Assembly: GCA_035353175.1 (NCBI GenBank)
Contig: DAOPZC010000068.1
Span: 1 to 23,476 of the forward strand
Direction: 5' to 3'
DNA length: 23,476 nt
Origin: DAOPZC01 sp035353175
Lineage (GTDB): Bacteria; Verrucomicrobiota; Kiritimatiellia; RFP12; UBA1067
Below, piece after piece: positions 14,490-23,476 of the stretch (position 1 is the first letter of the stretch; every line of letters starts with the position of its first letter). A program made the translations under genes and the position numbers. The notes beneath the pieces were generated by a model that was given only the letters and a program-made list of their open reading frames with translations, was not told the origin of the DNA and did not search any database.

Positions 14490-17400
14490 ATGATCTGGAT
14501 TGATCTGATCTATAATCTGGCCGTGTTGATCGCGCTCAGCGTGGTGAGCGGTTTCGTGGACATGCGCTGGAAAAGGCATACGCTTGCGGGCATGATTCTG
14601 CAAGGCGTGGTCTTTGGCTCAGCGACCGTCATCGGCATGTTGCGCCCGTTCGTCCTCGGCCAAGGGCTGATCTTCGACGGACGCTCGGTGATGATCAGCC
14701 TTGGCGCGTTTTTCTTTGGCCCCTGGACCGCGGCGGTGATCTGCCTGATGACGATCCCGCTCCGCATCGTTCAGGGCGGTTCAGGAACGGTCATGGGCGT
14801 CGCGGTGATTCTGGTCTCGGCGCTGATCGGGACCTGTTATTTCAGGCATCACCGCGGGCAACCGACGGGAGTCAACGCCCCCACCCTGCTGCTGTTCGGG
14901 CTCATCGTACATCTGGCCATGCTGGCCGCGACGGTGCTCTTGCCGCCAGACCTGATGATGCCGGTCTTGAAACGCATTGCGGGACCGGTCCTGTCGGTGT
15001 ATCCGCTGGCGACACTCCTGATCGGAAAAATCCTCTCGGACCAGGCCAGCAGAGAGCAGTTCATTGAGTCGCTCCGGCAGAGCGAAGAACGCCACCGGAC
15101 CATTCTCCAGACGGCCATGGACGGCTGTTTCCTGATCGATTTGCACGGGCGGATACAGGAGGTGAACCAGTCCTATTGCCGGATGAGCGGCTACACCGAA
15201 CAGGAACTGCTCTCCATGAGCATAAAAGACCTGGACGCGATCAAGACCGCCGAGGAGATCGGGGTGTCCTTCCAGACCATCTCTCATCAGAGAGAAATGC
15301 GCATGGAGAGCCGCCATCGCCGCAAGGACGGCAGCCTTTTTGACGTTGCGATCAGCGCTCAGTTTCAGCCCGCAAAAGGCGGTCAAATCGTGGTTTTCAT
15401 CCAAGACATCACCGAGCGTAAAAAGACCCAGGAAGCGCTGATGGAAAGCGAGCGGAAACTGCGCGAAGCCCAAGAGCTGGCGCAGTTGGGTCACTGGGTG
15501 TGGGATGTGAAGACGGGCCTCGTCGAATGGTCGGATATCGTCTACAACATCTTCTGCCTCGATCCGAAAACCTTTTCGCCGCACATTGACTCCATCTTGG
15601 CGCTCTCGCCCTGGCCCGAGGACCACGCGCGCGGCAAAGAATTGATCCGGAAAGCGATCGAGAATCACTGCCAAGGAAGCTATGAGCAACGCTTCCTCCT
15701 CCCGGACGGCGGCATCGGCCACTATTTCTCAACTTTCCAGGGAAAATATGACGGCAAAGGAGCGCTCGTTTCAATCGTCGGGACCGTCCAAGACATCACG
15801 GAACGCAAGCGGACCGAAGAATTCCGCGAAATGGGGCGATGCGCCCTCCACATTCTCAACGAGGAAGGGACGCTCGAAGACCTTCTCAACCGCGTCGTCA
15901 CGGAAATCAAGACGCGAACCGGCTGCGACGCGGTTGGCATCCGCTTGCAGAGCGGAGAAGATTTTCCCTACTTCGCGCAACAGGGGTTTCCGGCGGATTT
16001 CCTGCAGACGGAAAACACGCTGACGTTGCGCGAGGCCGACTCCGCCGGCCAACAGGGCCAGGAGGCCGGCATCAACTTGGCCTGCGCCTGCGGCATGGTC
16101 CTGTCCGGACGGACCGACCCGACGCATCCACTGTTCACGCGCGGGGGAAGTTTCTGGACGAACAACGCCTTGCTTTTGCGCGACCTTCCACCAGACCAAG
16201 AGTTCAGGCGTTCGCCCCGCAACCAATGTGTTCATCACGGATATGCCTCCATCGCGCTGGTCCCCATCCGTTGCCGTGAACAGATCGTCGGGCTGATCCA
16301 GCTGAACGACCACCGCAAAGGCTGCTTCACGTTGACGGCCGTCGAGCTTTTGGAAGGGATCGCCGCACACATCGGCGCCGCGTTGATGCGCAGACGGGCC
16401 GAAGATGTCTTGCGGGAAAGCGAAGAAATGCATCGCGCGATCATCACGGCATCCCCGATTCCCATGGCCCTGCATGACGACCGGGAACGCATCTATTTCC
16501 TGAACCCCTCATTCGTGCAGACCTTCGGATACACGCTCGCAGACATCCCCACGGTTGCCGACTGGTGGCCCAAGGCCTACCCGGACGAAACCTATCGCGC
16601 CAGCGTCATGGAACTCTGGCGGACGGAACTCACGCAACTGCAGCGGACGGGGTCATTCATGCCCGTGGAAGCCACCGTCCGATGCAGAGACGGAACGGAC
16701 AAGACCGTGCTCTCGAGCGTCGCCGCGCTTCCCGGCTCTCTGGCGCACACCTTTCTTTCCGTGTTTTCCGACATCACCGAACACAAGCGCACCGAAGAGG
16801 AACTTCTCAAGATACAGAAACTCCAGAGCATCGGCACCCTGGCGGGCGGCATCGCGCACGATTTCAACAACATCCTGCAGGGGCTTTTCGGCAACATCTC
16901 CCTGGCAAAAGACAGCCTGTCGAAAGAACATCCGAGCCACCGCCTGCTCGAAGAAGCGGAAAAATCCCTTTGCATGGCCGTCCGGCTCACCAAACAACTG
17001 CTGACTTTCGCAAAGGGCGGCGAGCCGGTCAAGGAGCACTTCAGCCCCAGCGCGCTGGTGGAGGAAGTCGTGCGGTTCGATTTGTCGGGCAGCCCGGTCA
17101 GCCTCGTCTATCAGGCGCAGGAGGACTTGTGGCAAGTCCATGCGGACAAAGGGCAGCTCCAGCAGGTCATCTCCAACCTCTCCATCAACGCCCGACAAGC
17201 CATGCCGAACGGAGGGCACCTTTACGTGACGCTTTCAAACGCGGAACTCGATACAGACGCCGTCCCCGGCCTGCGCGCGGGCCAATATGTCAAGGTCGTC
17301 GTGAGGGATGAGGGCGTCGGCATTGACCCCCAACAGCAGGATCGCATATTCGACCCCTATTTCACGACCAAACCGACAGGCAACGGCCTGGGCCTGGCCA

Positions 17401-17936
17401 CGGTCTACTCCATCATCCGGAAGCATAACGGATCCATCCTCGTCTCCTCGGCACAGGGGCAAGGGGCAACCTTCACTTTGTACCTTCCCGCATCCCCACA
17501 TCCCGCTCAAGCGGAACCCGTGGCACCGCCCGCCGAAAAGCCGGCCGCGTCCCGCAGCGCACGGGTCCTGGTGATGGATGACGAGGAGCCCGTCTGCAAG
17601 CTGGTCGTGCTGATCCTTGCCGCCGCCGGGCACAACGTCGAGACGGCGTCCGACGGCCAAGCGGCCATTGCGAAATGCCGGCAAGCCGTCCAGACAGGCC
17701 GACCTTTCGACGTGGCCATCATGGACATGACGGTTCCCGGCGGCATGGGCGGCAAAGAGGCCGTCCATGAGATCTTGGCCATCAGTCCCTCAACCAAAGC
17801 CATTGTCTCCAGCGGTTACTCAGAGGATCCCGTCATGGCCTCGCCGTCCGAATACGGATTCTGTGCCGCGATGGCCAAGCCCTACTCGCCACTCGCGTTG
17901 CAGGCCATTGTGGCGAAAGTCCTGCGCGACCCCTGA
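14490..17936 (+). CDS. hybrid sensor histidine kinase: 5TM-LYT, PAS, PAS, GAF, PAS, HisKA, HATPase, REC
   Basis: 1148 aa, ATG after GGAGGG. Residues 1-190 are five or six hydrophobic helices of the LytS-type 5TM sensor module (GVVFGSATVIGML, GLIFDGRSVMISLGAFFFGP). PAS1 about 200-311, PAS2 about 329-441 and PAS3 about 647-767 each end in DITERK or DITEHK. A GAF domain lies at about 445-645 with C532-A-C534-G and GSFWTNN. HisKA carries His790 in GGIAHDFNN. The ATPase has an N box NLSINARQAMPNGG (about 896), DEGVGID (about 940) and GNGLGLATV (about 965). After a Pro/Ala-rich linker the receiver has Asp1030/Asp1031, phospho-acceptor Asp1079 (IMDMTVPGG) and Lys1130 (MAKPYS). All key residues are present, so it should autophosphorylate and relay to its own receiver. 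No output regulator is nearby; it is probably an orphan needing a separate phosphotransfer partner. The ligand is unknown. Confidence 0.92.
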   Translation: MIWIDLIYNLAVLIALSVVSGFVDMRWKRHTLAGMILQGVVFGSATVIGMLRPFVLGQGLIFDGRSVMISLGAFFFGPWTAAVICLMTIPLRIVQGGSGTVMGVAVILVSALIGTCYFRHHRGQPTGVNAPTLLLFGLIVHLAMLAATVLLPPDLMMPVLKRIAGPVLSVYPLATLLIGKILSDQASREQFIESLRQSEERHRTILQTAMDGCFLIDLHGRIQEVNQSYCRMSGYTEQELLSMSIKDLDAIKTAEEIGVSFQTISHQREMRMESRHRRKDGSLFDVAISAQFQPAKGGQIVVFIQDITERKKTQEALMESERKLREAQELAQLGHWVWDVKTGLVEWSDIVYNIFCLDPKTFSPHIDSILALSPWPEDHARGKELIRKAIENHCQGSYEQRFLLPDGGIGHYFSTFQGKYDGKGALVSIVGTVQDITERKRTEEFREMGRCALHILNEEGTLEDLLNRVVTEIKTRTGCDAVGIRLQSGEDFPYFAQQGFPADFLQTENTLTLREADSAGQQGQEAGINLACACGMVLSGRTDPTHPLFTRGGSFWTNNALLLRDLPPDQEFRRSPRNQCVHHGYASIALVPIRCREQIVGLIQLNDHRKGCFTLTAVELLEGIAAHIGAALMRRRAEDVLRESEEMHRAIITASPIPMALHDDRERIYFLNPSFVQTFGYTLADIPTVADWWPKAYPDETYRASVMELWRTELTQLQRTGSFMPVEATVRCRDGTDKTVLSSVAALPGSLAHTFLSVFSDITEHKRTEEELLKIQKLQSIGTLAGGIAHDFNNILQGLFGNISLAKDSLSKEHPSHRLLEEAEKSLCMAVRLTKQLLTFAKGGEPVKEHFSPSALVEEVVRFDLSGSPVSLVYQAQEDLWQVHADKGQLQQVISNLSINARQAMPNGGHLYVTLSNAELDTDAVPGLRAGQYVKVVVRDEGVGIDPQQQDRIFDPYFTTKPTGNGLGLATVYSIIRKHNGSILVSSAQGQGATFTLYLPASPHPAQAEPVAPPAEKPAASRSARVLVMDDEEPVCKLVVLILAAAGHNVETASDGQAAIAKCRQAVQTGRPFDVAIMDMTVPGGMGGKEAVHEILAISPSTKAIVSSGYSEDPVMASPSEYGFCAAMAKPYSPLALQAIVAKVLRDP

Positions 17937-17975
17937 ACCCGCAGTCTCCCGAAAAGCCCGCCCTTCCACAGCCGC

Positions 17976-19892
17976 TCAATCCCGTCGCCTCGGCGTCAGA
18001 CTCACCGCACCGCCGAGATCTCCCTCGCGGGTGGAGATCATCCAAGTCAAGGCCTTCTCCGGCAAAACGCCCTCGCTGATAAAGCCGCGGTTCCCCACCT
18101 GCCGCACCTCCCATTCCAGGCGGTCCGCATACACGCGGAAAACGCGGTAGAGGTTCGGCCATTCGGTGAACGCGGCGTTCTGGATGCAGGCGATGCCCCG
18201 ATACGTGTCGCAGGCGTTGTAGTGCAGGTGACCGCTCAGCGTCGCCACGACGTTGGGTGCCGCCTCAAGCAGATCCATCACCTGCTTGTCGACCGTCGGC
18301 TTGCCGAGATCGTAGCCGCAGGAGGTCGCCCCCCGGCTGTTGTAGAAACCGAAATGCCACATGACCACCGTCGGCGTGTTGGTGTCCGCAGCGAGCACGG
18401 TCTGCAGCCATTCACGCTGCTCGGGCTTGATGCGGAGATCCACCGCTTTCGCGCGGTCATATTGGGCGAGGAAACGGCCCTCGCGGTCGCGCCACCACGC
18501 GCCGTCGAGCACGATAAACCGCAACGGCGGGCGGCTGAGCACATAGTCGGTCTTGGCCTCAGGGAACAGTTCCGGCGCCAACGCCATCAGGTCCGCTCGC
18601 GAGGTCGCGGTGAAGGCTTCATGGTTGCCGATACAGCCATAGACCGGCAAGCCGGCATTCTTGACCACGCGGGCCAGCGCTTCCACCTGCGTCCGCCGCC
18701 CCGTGTCGGTCATGTCACCGGCGATCAACGCCAGGCCAACCCCTTCCGCGCGAAGTCTGCCGAGCGTCTGTTCCAGTTCCGGAATGGCGGGCTCGTCCAT
18801 CTTAATGTTCATCCATTCCTGGCGGCCATCGCCCAAGTGCGTGTCGGCCATCAGCGCAAACGCGTACAGAGGTTCAGGCGCAGGGCGGTCAAGGGCCTGC
18901 AGCTCGACACGGCTGAAGACGCCTGCGGACCGGAAGTGCGGACCGGCGATGGTGAGGTAGTGGCGCCCCTTGGACAAGCGCCACTCCGCGAGGCGCACCC
19001 CGGCTGCGGGACGCTCGCCCCGGATGTCGGGGGCTGGCCCGGTCTCGGCGCCGCCGACGTTGCGCCACGGTGCGGCCCTCACCATCGGCGCACCGACGAC
19101 CGTGTCGTCCGACAGCACGTAAGCGCGCAGCCCCGGCCGCAGATCCGCGTCCGGCTCCAACTCCACCGCGCCCGTCACATACAGCGGCTCCGCCACGTCG
19201 ACGGCGAAGGTGAGCAAGCCCTCGGCAGGGATCTCGACGGCGGCTCCCTCCACCGCCTTCACCTCCGTGCGGCCAATCGCAGGCGCAAGCACTCCTTTTG
19301 TCGCGTCGAGAATCAAACGCTGACCGCGGCACAACGCCACGGCGCGGAAGCCGGCCGCCGCGTGCAGCTCGGCCTCGAGCTTGGGCCAGACCTCGATAGC
19401 CGGATCAGGCACGACCGCCTTGCGCAGTACGACATCGTCGAACCAGCTCTCACCGCCGCGGGTGGAGAGCGCCAGCATGAACTGGCGGTCTGCCGGCCGC
19501 CACTGCTTTGCGCGCACCACGCCGTGCAGTCTGACCCACTTCCCGGCGGCGCCGCCGCGCGCGCTGGCGACCGTGTACCGCTCTTTGTCGCCGGAGGCCG
19601 AAATGTAGGCGCTCACGGTGCAGTTGCTCCCCGCATAGGCCCACACAGAGAACTCGTAGCCGCTGGTGAAATCGAGCGTGCCATCCAGCTTGAAGTAGGC
19701 GCCGCCGAACTCCCGGTCCGGCGTTACCCGCAGCGAACGTTCGCCGCTGTGGGCGCGGCTGACGTCGGACGTGTAGGTCGCCTGATACGTGTGGAAGTCC
19801 GGGAGCTTTCCCTCAAAGCCTTCGTCGATGGCCTGCCCGCGCAAGACAACACAAAGACACAGGGCCGCAACACCGACAGTCCGAGTGCGCAT
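17976..19892 (-). CDS. secreted calcineurin-like metallophosphoesterase with N-terminal jellyroll domain
   Basis: 638 aa from ATG 19892, with GGGGAG 6 nt upstream and a signal peptide at once (MRTRTVGVAALCLCVVLRGQ). The frame runs open further upstream to 20687 but there overlaps the glycosidase, so that extension is rejected. Residues about 22-170 look like a CBM4/9-type sandwich (IDEGFEGKLPDF, SGERSLRVTPD, WFDDVVLRK). Residues about 340-600 hold all metal-ligand motifs: D350-T-H352 (ADTHLGD), GD393 (GDMTD), GN423H424E, H513 (MWHFG) and GH555LH557. The family cleaves phosphomonoesters or diesters using two metals; here it would act in the periplasm or outside the cell. It starts 20 nt after the glycosidase stop, so the two form an operon and may act on one phosphorylated glycan or nucleotide-like substrate (inference). 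It converges with the kinase gene, 39 nt apart. Confidence 0.88.
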   Translation of the reverse strand: MRTRTVGVAALCLCVVLRGQAIDEGFEGKLPDFHTYQATYTSDVSRAHSGERSLRVTPDREFGGAYFKLDGTLDFTSGYEFSVWAYAGSNCTVSAYISASGDKERYTVASARGGAAGKWVRLHGVVRAKQWRPADRQFMLALSTRGGESWFDDVVLRKAVVPDPAIEVWPKLEAELHAAAGFRAVALCRGQRLILDATKGVLAPAIGRTEVKAVEGAAVEIPAEGLLTFAVDVAEPLYVTGAVELEPDADLRPGLRAYVLSDDTVVGAPMVRAAPWRNVGGAETGPAPDIRGERPAAGVRLAEWRLSKGRHYLTIAGPHFRSAGVFSRVELQALDRPAPEPLYAFALMADTHLGDGRQEWMNIKMDEPAIPELEQTLGRLRAEGVGLALIAGDMTDTGRRTQVEALARVVKNAGLPVYGCIGNHEAFTATSRADLMALAPELFPEAKTDYVLSRPPLRFIVLDGAWWRDREGRFLAQYDRAKAVDLRIKPEQREWLQTVLAADTNTPTVVMWHFGFYNSRGATSCGYDLGKPTVDKQVMDLLEAAPNVVATLSGHLHYNACDTYRGIACIQNAAFTEWPNLYRVFRVYADRLEWEVRQVGNRGFISEGVLPEKALTWMISTREGDLGGAVSLTPRRRD

Positions 19893-19912
19893 TTCGTTCT
19901 CCCCTTTTTTCG

Positions 19913-22900
19913 CTACTCGGTCACGAACACCCGCGTCGCCCGGTCCTTGAAATCGACCGTGAACGCCTCCACGTCCTGACCGACGATCTCGCCCGAGTAC
20001 AAGTCGCGGACGTCGGCCTTCGCAGGCAGCCGCACGGTCCGCGTACCGGCGTCCTTGACGCACACGGCCAGCAGTTCCTTCGAGGCCCACACCACGTCTT
20101 CCGTCTCGATGAAGGAGTGCACCCCGCCCGCCTGCGCGAGGTTGCGCATCAGGCGCGCAGGCAGCAGCGGAACGGCGGAAAACACGGCCGTCCACTCCTT
20201 TCCTGCTTTGACGACCAGCCCGGGCTTGCCATCCGCCAGCGTCCCGAGCACGGTCGCCTCCGGATCGTCGGCGTAGCAGAACGGCGAATTGCGGACGTCG
20301 ACACCATAGGCCTGGCCTTCCAGCCCTGCCGTCAACCGGTGCCCGCCGGCCAGCTTCACGGAGAACGGCACCTCGTCGCGGCTCAGCCGCAGCCGGATGC
20401 CCGTGAGGTCCGCCATGCCCGACTCGTCGAGCTGGCCATCGCGGTAGACGCCGGGCGCGTACAGGAAGACGAGCACGTGCCCGTCGCGCTTGAGCGCCTC
20501 GATGGCCGCGCGGTCCTGCGCCGTCGGCGCAAAGCTGGTCATGATGAAGAACACCTTGTGGTCCTTGAGTTTCGGCAAATCGGTGACAAGATAGTGCCCA
20601 ACCGGTGCGCCGATACGCGCGAGCGCCGGCAGCTGCGCCACCAGCAGCCGCGAACCCAGCGTCGGGTCGCCCACGCGCATGTAGCACAGGCTCCGCTCGT
20701 CCACGACCATCGCCACCTCGTCCGCCGGGCGGCGGTCGAGCTTCTGCGCCTCGGCCGCGCTCTGAGCCAGCTGGCCGATGCGCGCCATCAGCGCCGCGTT
20801 GGTGTACACGATGTGCCCCACGTCAAACCACCACTGCGCCGCGCCGTTGACGATGACGTTCGCCAGCTCTTTCTCCTGCTGGAGGATGTCGCCCGCGACG
20901 CTCTCGGGCTTGCCCCAGGTGCCCAGCTTGCCGGGGCTCATTGACGTGCGGATATCGTTCTCGTCGAACCACAGCTTGCCGTGCAGTTTGACGCTGCCGA
21001 ACAGCGACATGAAATGGCTGGTCCCCTCGCCGCCCAGCTGGCGGAAAGCATAGCTGGTCGGGCTGGTGATGAAATCCACATCCGGCGACGCGAGCACCTT
21101 CGCCAGCGCCAGATGGCCGGCGTTCTGCTGGCGGTGCTCGGCGCACAGCTGCAACAGGTAGCCGTAGAAGGCGCCGACGACTTTCTTGCGCTTGGTGATG
21201 TCCTTGACAGCCTTCGCGAACGTGCAGATCGTGTCGGCCACGAGGTCGGAATTGTACTGGTAGAAGTCGATGACTGCCTGCTCCTTAGCCGGATCGCGCA
21301 GGGAGCCAATCTCCGTGTGCTGGCGCTGCGCTTTTGTGGGAACCGCCGCCGTGGCGAGACTTGCAGAACCGTCGTGCCACGCCGCGCGGAGCGCCTCGTC
21401 CGTACCGTACTTGCTGCGCAGCCAAGCGCGGAAGCGCGCCGTGTTGGCGGGCGAGAAATCGACCCACTGGTGCTCGTTGCCGCCCCACATCATCCACTCC
21501 TCCGTGGTGCCGGAGGCGATGTGGTAGCCGATCACGCGGTCGGCATACGGCGACGACTCGACGTGCGCGACGAGACGGCGCAGCCCCTCGATCGTGTCGC
21601 GCCGCCACGCCTCGGAGGCCCAGCTCGGCGCGGGCTTGCCCCCCGCGTGGATGAACGGCACGAACTTGCCGTCGCCCGGATCCATCAGCACGATGTCGTC
21701 CGGGTGCTGCGCGCTCCACCACTTCGGCGCGTGCAGGTACAGGCGGGGGAAGAAGTACGCGTCCGGGTTCTCCTTGAGCAACATCATCGCCCGTTCGTCG
21801 AGCTGCGAGTAGTCGTACTCGCCGGGCGCGGTCCACGTCGTGCGCGAAAGGTTGTAGCCCGACTCGGTCGGCGTCGCCGCAAACGTGTACAGCGTGATGC
21901 CCGCCTTCGTGAAATCGCCGAAGACCTCCGGCGTGGGACGGTAAGTCGCCCAGGTCATGCCGCTGTGCGGCTTGCCGTTGATGAAAAGCGTCGGCGTACC
22001 GCGGTATGTCTTCACGGCGGCGACGCACTTCTTGGCACGTCGCTGCGCAACGGTCACGGCCGCCGCCTCATCCGCCAGCTTGCCGTTGAGCCTGATGCGA
22101 GACTCGCCCAAGCACAGCGCCACGGACTGCGTGCCGCCGAACGCGTACAGCGGCACGGGCAGCTCCATCTGGACCCGCACCTCCTGCCCCGGCGTGACCT
22201 TGGAAAGCGGCACCGGCAGGACAAGCGGCACGCGGAACAGCTCGGTCTTGCCGCGCCGGAACGCCAGGCAGGCCGCCTCCTCCTGCGCCGGCTTGTCCAT
22301 GCTGAAACTCAGGCTGACGGGATAACGCTTGCCGGCCTCCAACTCCGCGGGTATCTGCAGATCGCGGACCGTCGCCACCGGCGGGTCAGGACGCACGATC
22401 TCGACGCGGGCGATTTGCAGTCTGTATTCCTGTCCCGCCTTGATATCGAAAGCGATCAAGGCGAAATAGGCGAGCGGGAAATCCAGCTTGCCGTCGGGAT
22501 CGCGTGCCCACGTCGCGACGGCCCAATCGGAAGCGGGAAACTCCACCCATTGCCAATCCGTTCCGGCCTTCAATGGAACGCGCTTCGCGGTCCACTCCGC
22601 GTTGCTGGCGTCGCGCACTTTGCAGGCCAACGTGAAACCCGCCCCCTCGTTCTTCAGGCGCAGGCGGACCGTATCGAAGCGCCGCACGACCGGCAGCGAG
22701 AGGAAGATGTCGTTGAAAGCCGTGGCCTTGGGGGCAAACCGCCACCTCAGCGCCGCCGGATCCGTTGCGGACGCGAACTCGCTCAAGGACAGTTCCTTGG
22801 CGAGGCGTTCCGCATCGCGCGATGTGGTCCAGTCGTTCGTGCCGCCGCCGTCATACAGCACCTCGGTCTCGGTCGCCCCGACACCTGCGGCCACACAAAG

Positions 22901-22933
22901 CAAAAGCATCGTCCCCGCCATGATCCGTTTCAT
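19913..22933 (-). CDS. secreted GH42-like (beta-galactosidase-type) glycoside hydrolase
   Basis: 1006 aa from ATG 22933, with GGGGGA 7 nt upstream. Signal peptide MKRIMAGTMLLLCVAAGVGA. Residues about 20-190 form a beta-sandwich (VRRFDTVRLRLKNEGAGFTL, WQWVEFPASDW). A second beta region runs to about 300, and a clan GH-A barrel starts near 305 (GTPTLFINGKPHSGMTWATY). The candidate acid/base is in GTTEEW (E478 or E479); the candidate nucleophile is E658 in LWFDENDIRTS. The gap of about 180 residues is close to that between the catalytic glutamates of GH42. Residues about 720-860 resemble the GH42 trimerisation/amidotransferase-like domain (LPKLKDHKVFFIMTSFAPT), followed by a C-terminal beta domain. 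A different GH-A family is possible; substrate unknown, beta-galactoside-like expected. It is in the middle of the run between the metallo-beta-lactamase-fold gene (75 nt) and the phosphoesterase (20 nt). Confidence 0.8.
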   Translation of the reverse strand: MKRIMAGTMLLLCVAAGVGATETEVLYDGGGTNDWTTSRDAERLAKELSLSEFASATDPAALRWRFAPKATAFNDIFLSLPVVRRFDTVRLRLKNEGAGFTLACKVRDASNAEWTAKRVPLKAGTDWQWVEFPASDWAVATWARDPDGKLDFPLAYFALIAFDIKAGQEYRLQIARVEIVRPDPPVATVRDLQIPAELEAGKRYPVSLSFSMDKPAQEEAACLAFRRGKTELFRVPLVLPVPLSKVTPGQEVRVQMELPVPLYAFGGTQSVALCLGESRIRLNGKLADEAAAVTVAQRRAKKCVAAVKTYRGTPTLFINGKPHSGMTWATYRPTPEVFGDFTKAGITLYTFAATPTESGYNLSRTTWTAPGEYDYSQLDERAMMLLKENPDAYFFPRLYLHAPKWWSAQHPDDIVLMDPGDGKFVPFIHAGGKPAPSWASEAWRRDTIEGLRRLVAHVESSPYADRVIGYHIASGTTEEWMMWGGNEHQWVDFSPANTARFRAWLRSKYGTDEALRAAWHDGSASLATAAVPTKAQRQHTEIGSLRDPAKEQAVIDFYQYNSDLVADTICTFAKAVKDITKRKKVVGAFYGYLLQLCAEHRQQNAGHLALAKVLASPDVDFITSPTSYAFRQLGGEGTSHFMSLFGSVKLHGKLWFDENDIRTSMSPGKLGTWGKPESVAGDILQQEKELANVIVNGAAQWWFDVGHIVYTNAALMARIGQLAQSAAEAQKLDRRPADEVAMVVDERSLCYMRVGDPTLGSRLLVAQLPALARIGAPVGHYLVTDLPKLKDHKVFFIMTSFAPTAQDRAAIEALKRDGHVLVFLYAPGVYRDGQLDESGMADLTGIRLRLSRDEVPFSVKLAGGHRLTAGLEGQAYGVDVRNSPFCYADDPEATVLGTLADGKPGLVVKAGKEWTAVFSAVPLLPARLMRNLAQAGGVHSFIETEDVVWASKELLAVCVKDAGTRTVRLPAKADVRDLYSGEIVGQDVEAFTVDFKDRATRVFVTE

Positions 22934-23008
22934 CTCAATGTCCCCCATCTGAAAATTCCGTCTTGCCCACACTCGCCCTCGCCGAAGATCTCATCACCGC
23001 CAGGCGCT

Positions 23009-23476
23009 TCATGGTTCCGCTTTCGACTTGTAGGGGCCGAAGGCCTTCGTGACGCGGTGGCTTTCGCTCGAATCGTCCACGATCAGTACACGGTATTCGT
23101 CCCCGCCCGGCGCGACGCGGATCACGATATGCCCGTGCCGGCTGGAGAGTCCGCCCAGCCCGCCAATCACGTTGAGCGCGGCCTCATGCGCATCCGTGGC
23201 GAAGATCTCGCGCGGGCCCGGATAGACTCTCTGCGACCGAAGCCGGTTCCAGACCCTTGTCGTCGGATGTGCGGAATCCCAGACCGAGATCACCCAGACG
23301 CGCGGCCGCAGGGTCGCGACAAAGAACTCGTTCATCGTGTCCACATACCCGTGGTGATTCAGAATGGCGGCATCCACAGCGCCGATGGCTTTCGCAATCG
23401 GCGTTTCCACGTCGTGCCACTGCGGAAACCCTTCATATGGAATTCCCCGGATATCGCCTCCGTTGAAATAATCGAA
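23009..23476 (-). CDS. metallo-beta-lactamase-fold hydrolase, C-terminal part only
   Basis: 155 residues are visible and the frame is open through the last base, so the 5' part is outside the window. The in-frame GTG at 23410 is internal, not the start: upstream residues FDYFNGGDIRGIPYEGFPQW continue naturally. The segment DAAILNHHGYVDTMNEFFVATLRPRVWVISV matches the late His motif and following strand of ComEC/metallo-beta-lactamase-like hydrolases, where the substrate-side His sits in a LNHHG-type turn. A helix and beta strands follow (REIFATDAHEAALNVIGGLG, GHIVIRVAPGGDEYRVLIVDD). The HxHxDH metal site would be in the missing part, so activity cannot be judged. It precedes the glycosidase by 75 nt on the same strand and is probably co-transcribed. 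Confidence 0.65.
   Translation of the reverse strand, partial: FDYFNGGDIRGIPYEGFPQWHDVETPIAKAIGAVDAAILNHHGYVDTMNEFFVATLRPRVWVISVWDSAHPTTRVWNRLRSQRVYPGPREIFATDAHEAALNVIGGLGGLSSRHGHIVIRVAPGGDEYRVLIVDDSSESHRVTKAFGPYKSKAEP

Noticed and set aside
18222..19979. 585-codon plus-strand ORF
   Set aside because: Antisense to the metallophosphoesterase, whose metal motifs are all in the minus frame; composition is shadow-like.
19893..20687. 265-codon N-terminal extension of the metallophosphoesterase frame
   Set aside because: It overlaps the GH42-like gene out of frame, and a signal peptide with a good ribosome site starts at 19892.
1..23476. CRISPR arrays, tRNA or rRNA genes, riboswitches
   Set aside because: I saw no regularly spaced direct repeats of CRISPR type, no tRNA cloverleaf sequence and no rRNA-like or known riboswitch sequence by eye.

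Overview
The window looks like a chromosomal segment of a GC-rich, Gram-negative-type bacterium that secretes many carbohydrate-active and surface proteins. Four features point to the PVC group, most likely Kiritimatiellota/Lentisphaerota-type: large signal-peptide glycosidases beside metallophosphoesterase and metallo-beta-lactamase-fold genes, a LamG/autotransporter-repeat giant protein, a BspA-type leucine-rich-repeat protein ending in ARFYRVVFP, and a LytS-type hybrid kinase. The taxon is an inference; no rRNA or tRNA gene is present to test it.

Layout. (1) 1-1086, + strand: 3' part of a NupG-like MFS permease, cut by the window edge. (2) 1174-3630, - strand: secreted GHL10/DUF187-type glycosidase. 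(3) 3891-7091, - strand: a visibly AT-richer two-gene cassette. It encodes a PH-like/TerB-like/glycine-rich hydrophobic protein (550 aa), followed 9 nt later by a conserved-looking, probably membrane-associated protein of unknown function (512 aa, GTG start). This is the best candidate in the window for an undescribed system. (4) 7448-8809, - strand, and 9078-12659, + strand: two divergent secreted surface proteins with candidate promoters between them. (5) 12678-14405: a complete insertion sequence of 1728 bp. It has 23-bp imperfect terminal inverted repeats, a perfect 9-bp target duplication (CTGACAACT), an ISKra4-like DDE transposase read in two frames, and a divergent DUF6788-like small gene. 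A perfect 24-bp palindrome fills the promoter between the two genes. (6) 14490-17936, + strand: a 1148-aa hybrid histidine kinase (5TM-LYT, PAS, PAS, GAF, PAS, HisKA, HATPase, REC). (7) 17976-23476, - strand: an operon-like run of a metallo-beta-lactamase-fold protein (5' part outside the window), a GH42-like secreted glycosidase and a secreted metallophosphoesterase.

How it fits together. The MFS permease, the two glycosidases and the phosphoesterase suggest use of complex glycans or glycosides. The LRR and LamG proteins look like cell-surface binders. The kinase may sense the envelope or nutrients, but no partner is visible. The IS landed just after the stop codon of the LamG gene and separated it from a GAAA-loop hairpin that may have been its terminator. 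No CRISPR array, tRNA or rRNA was seen.
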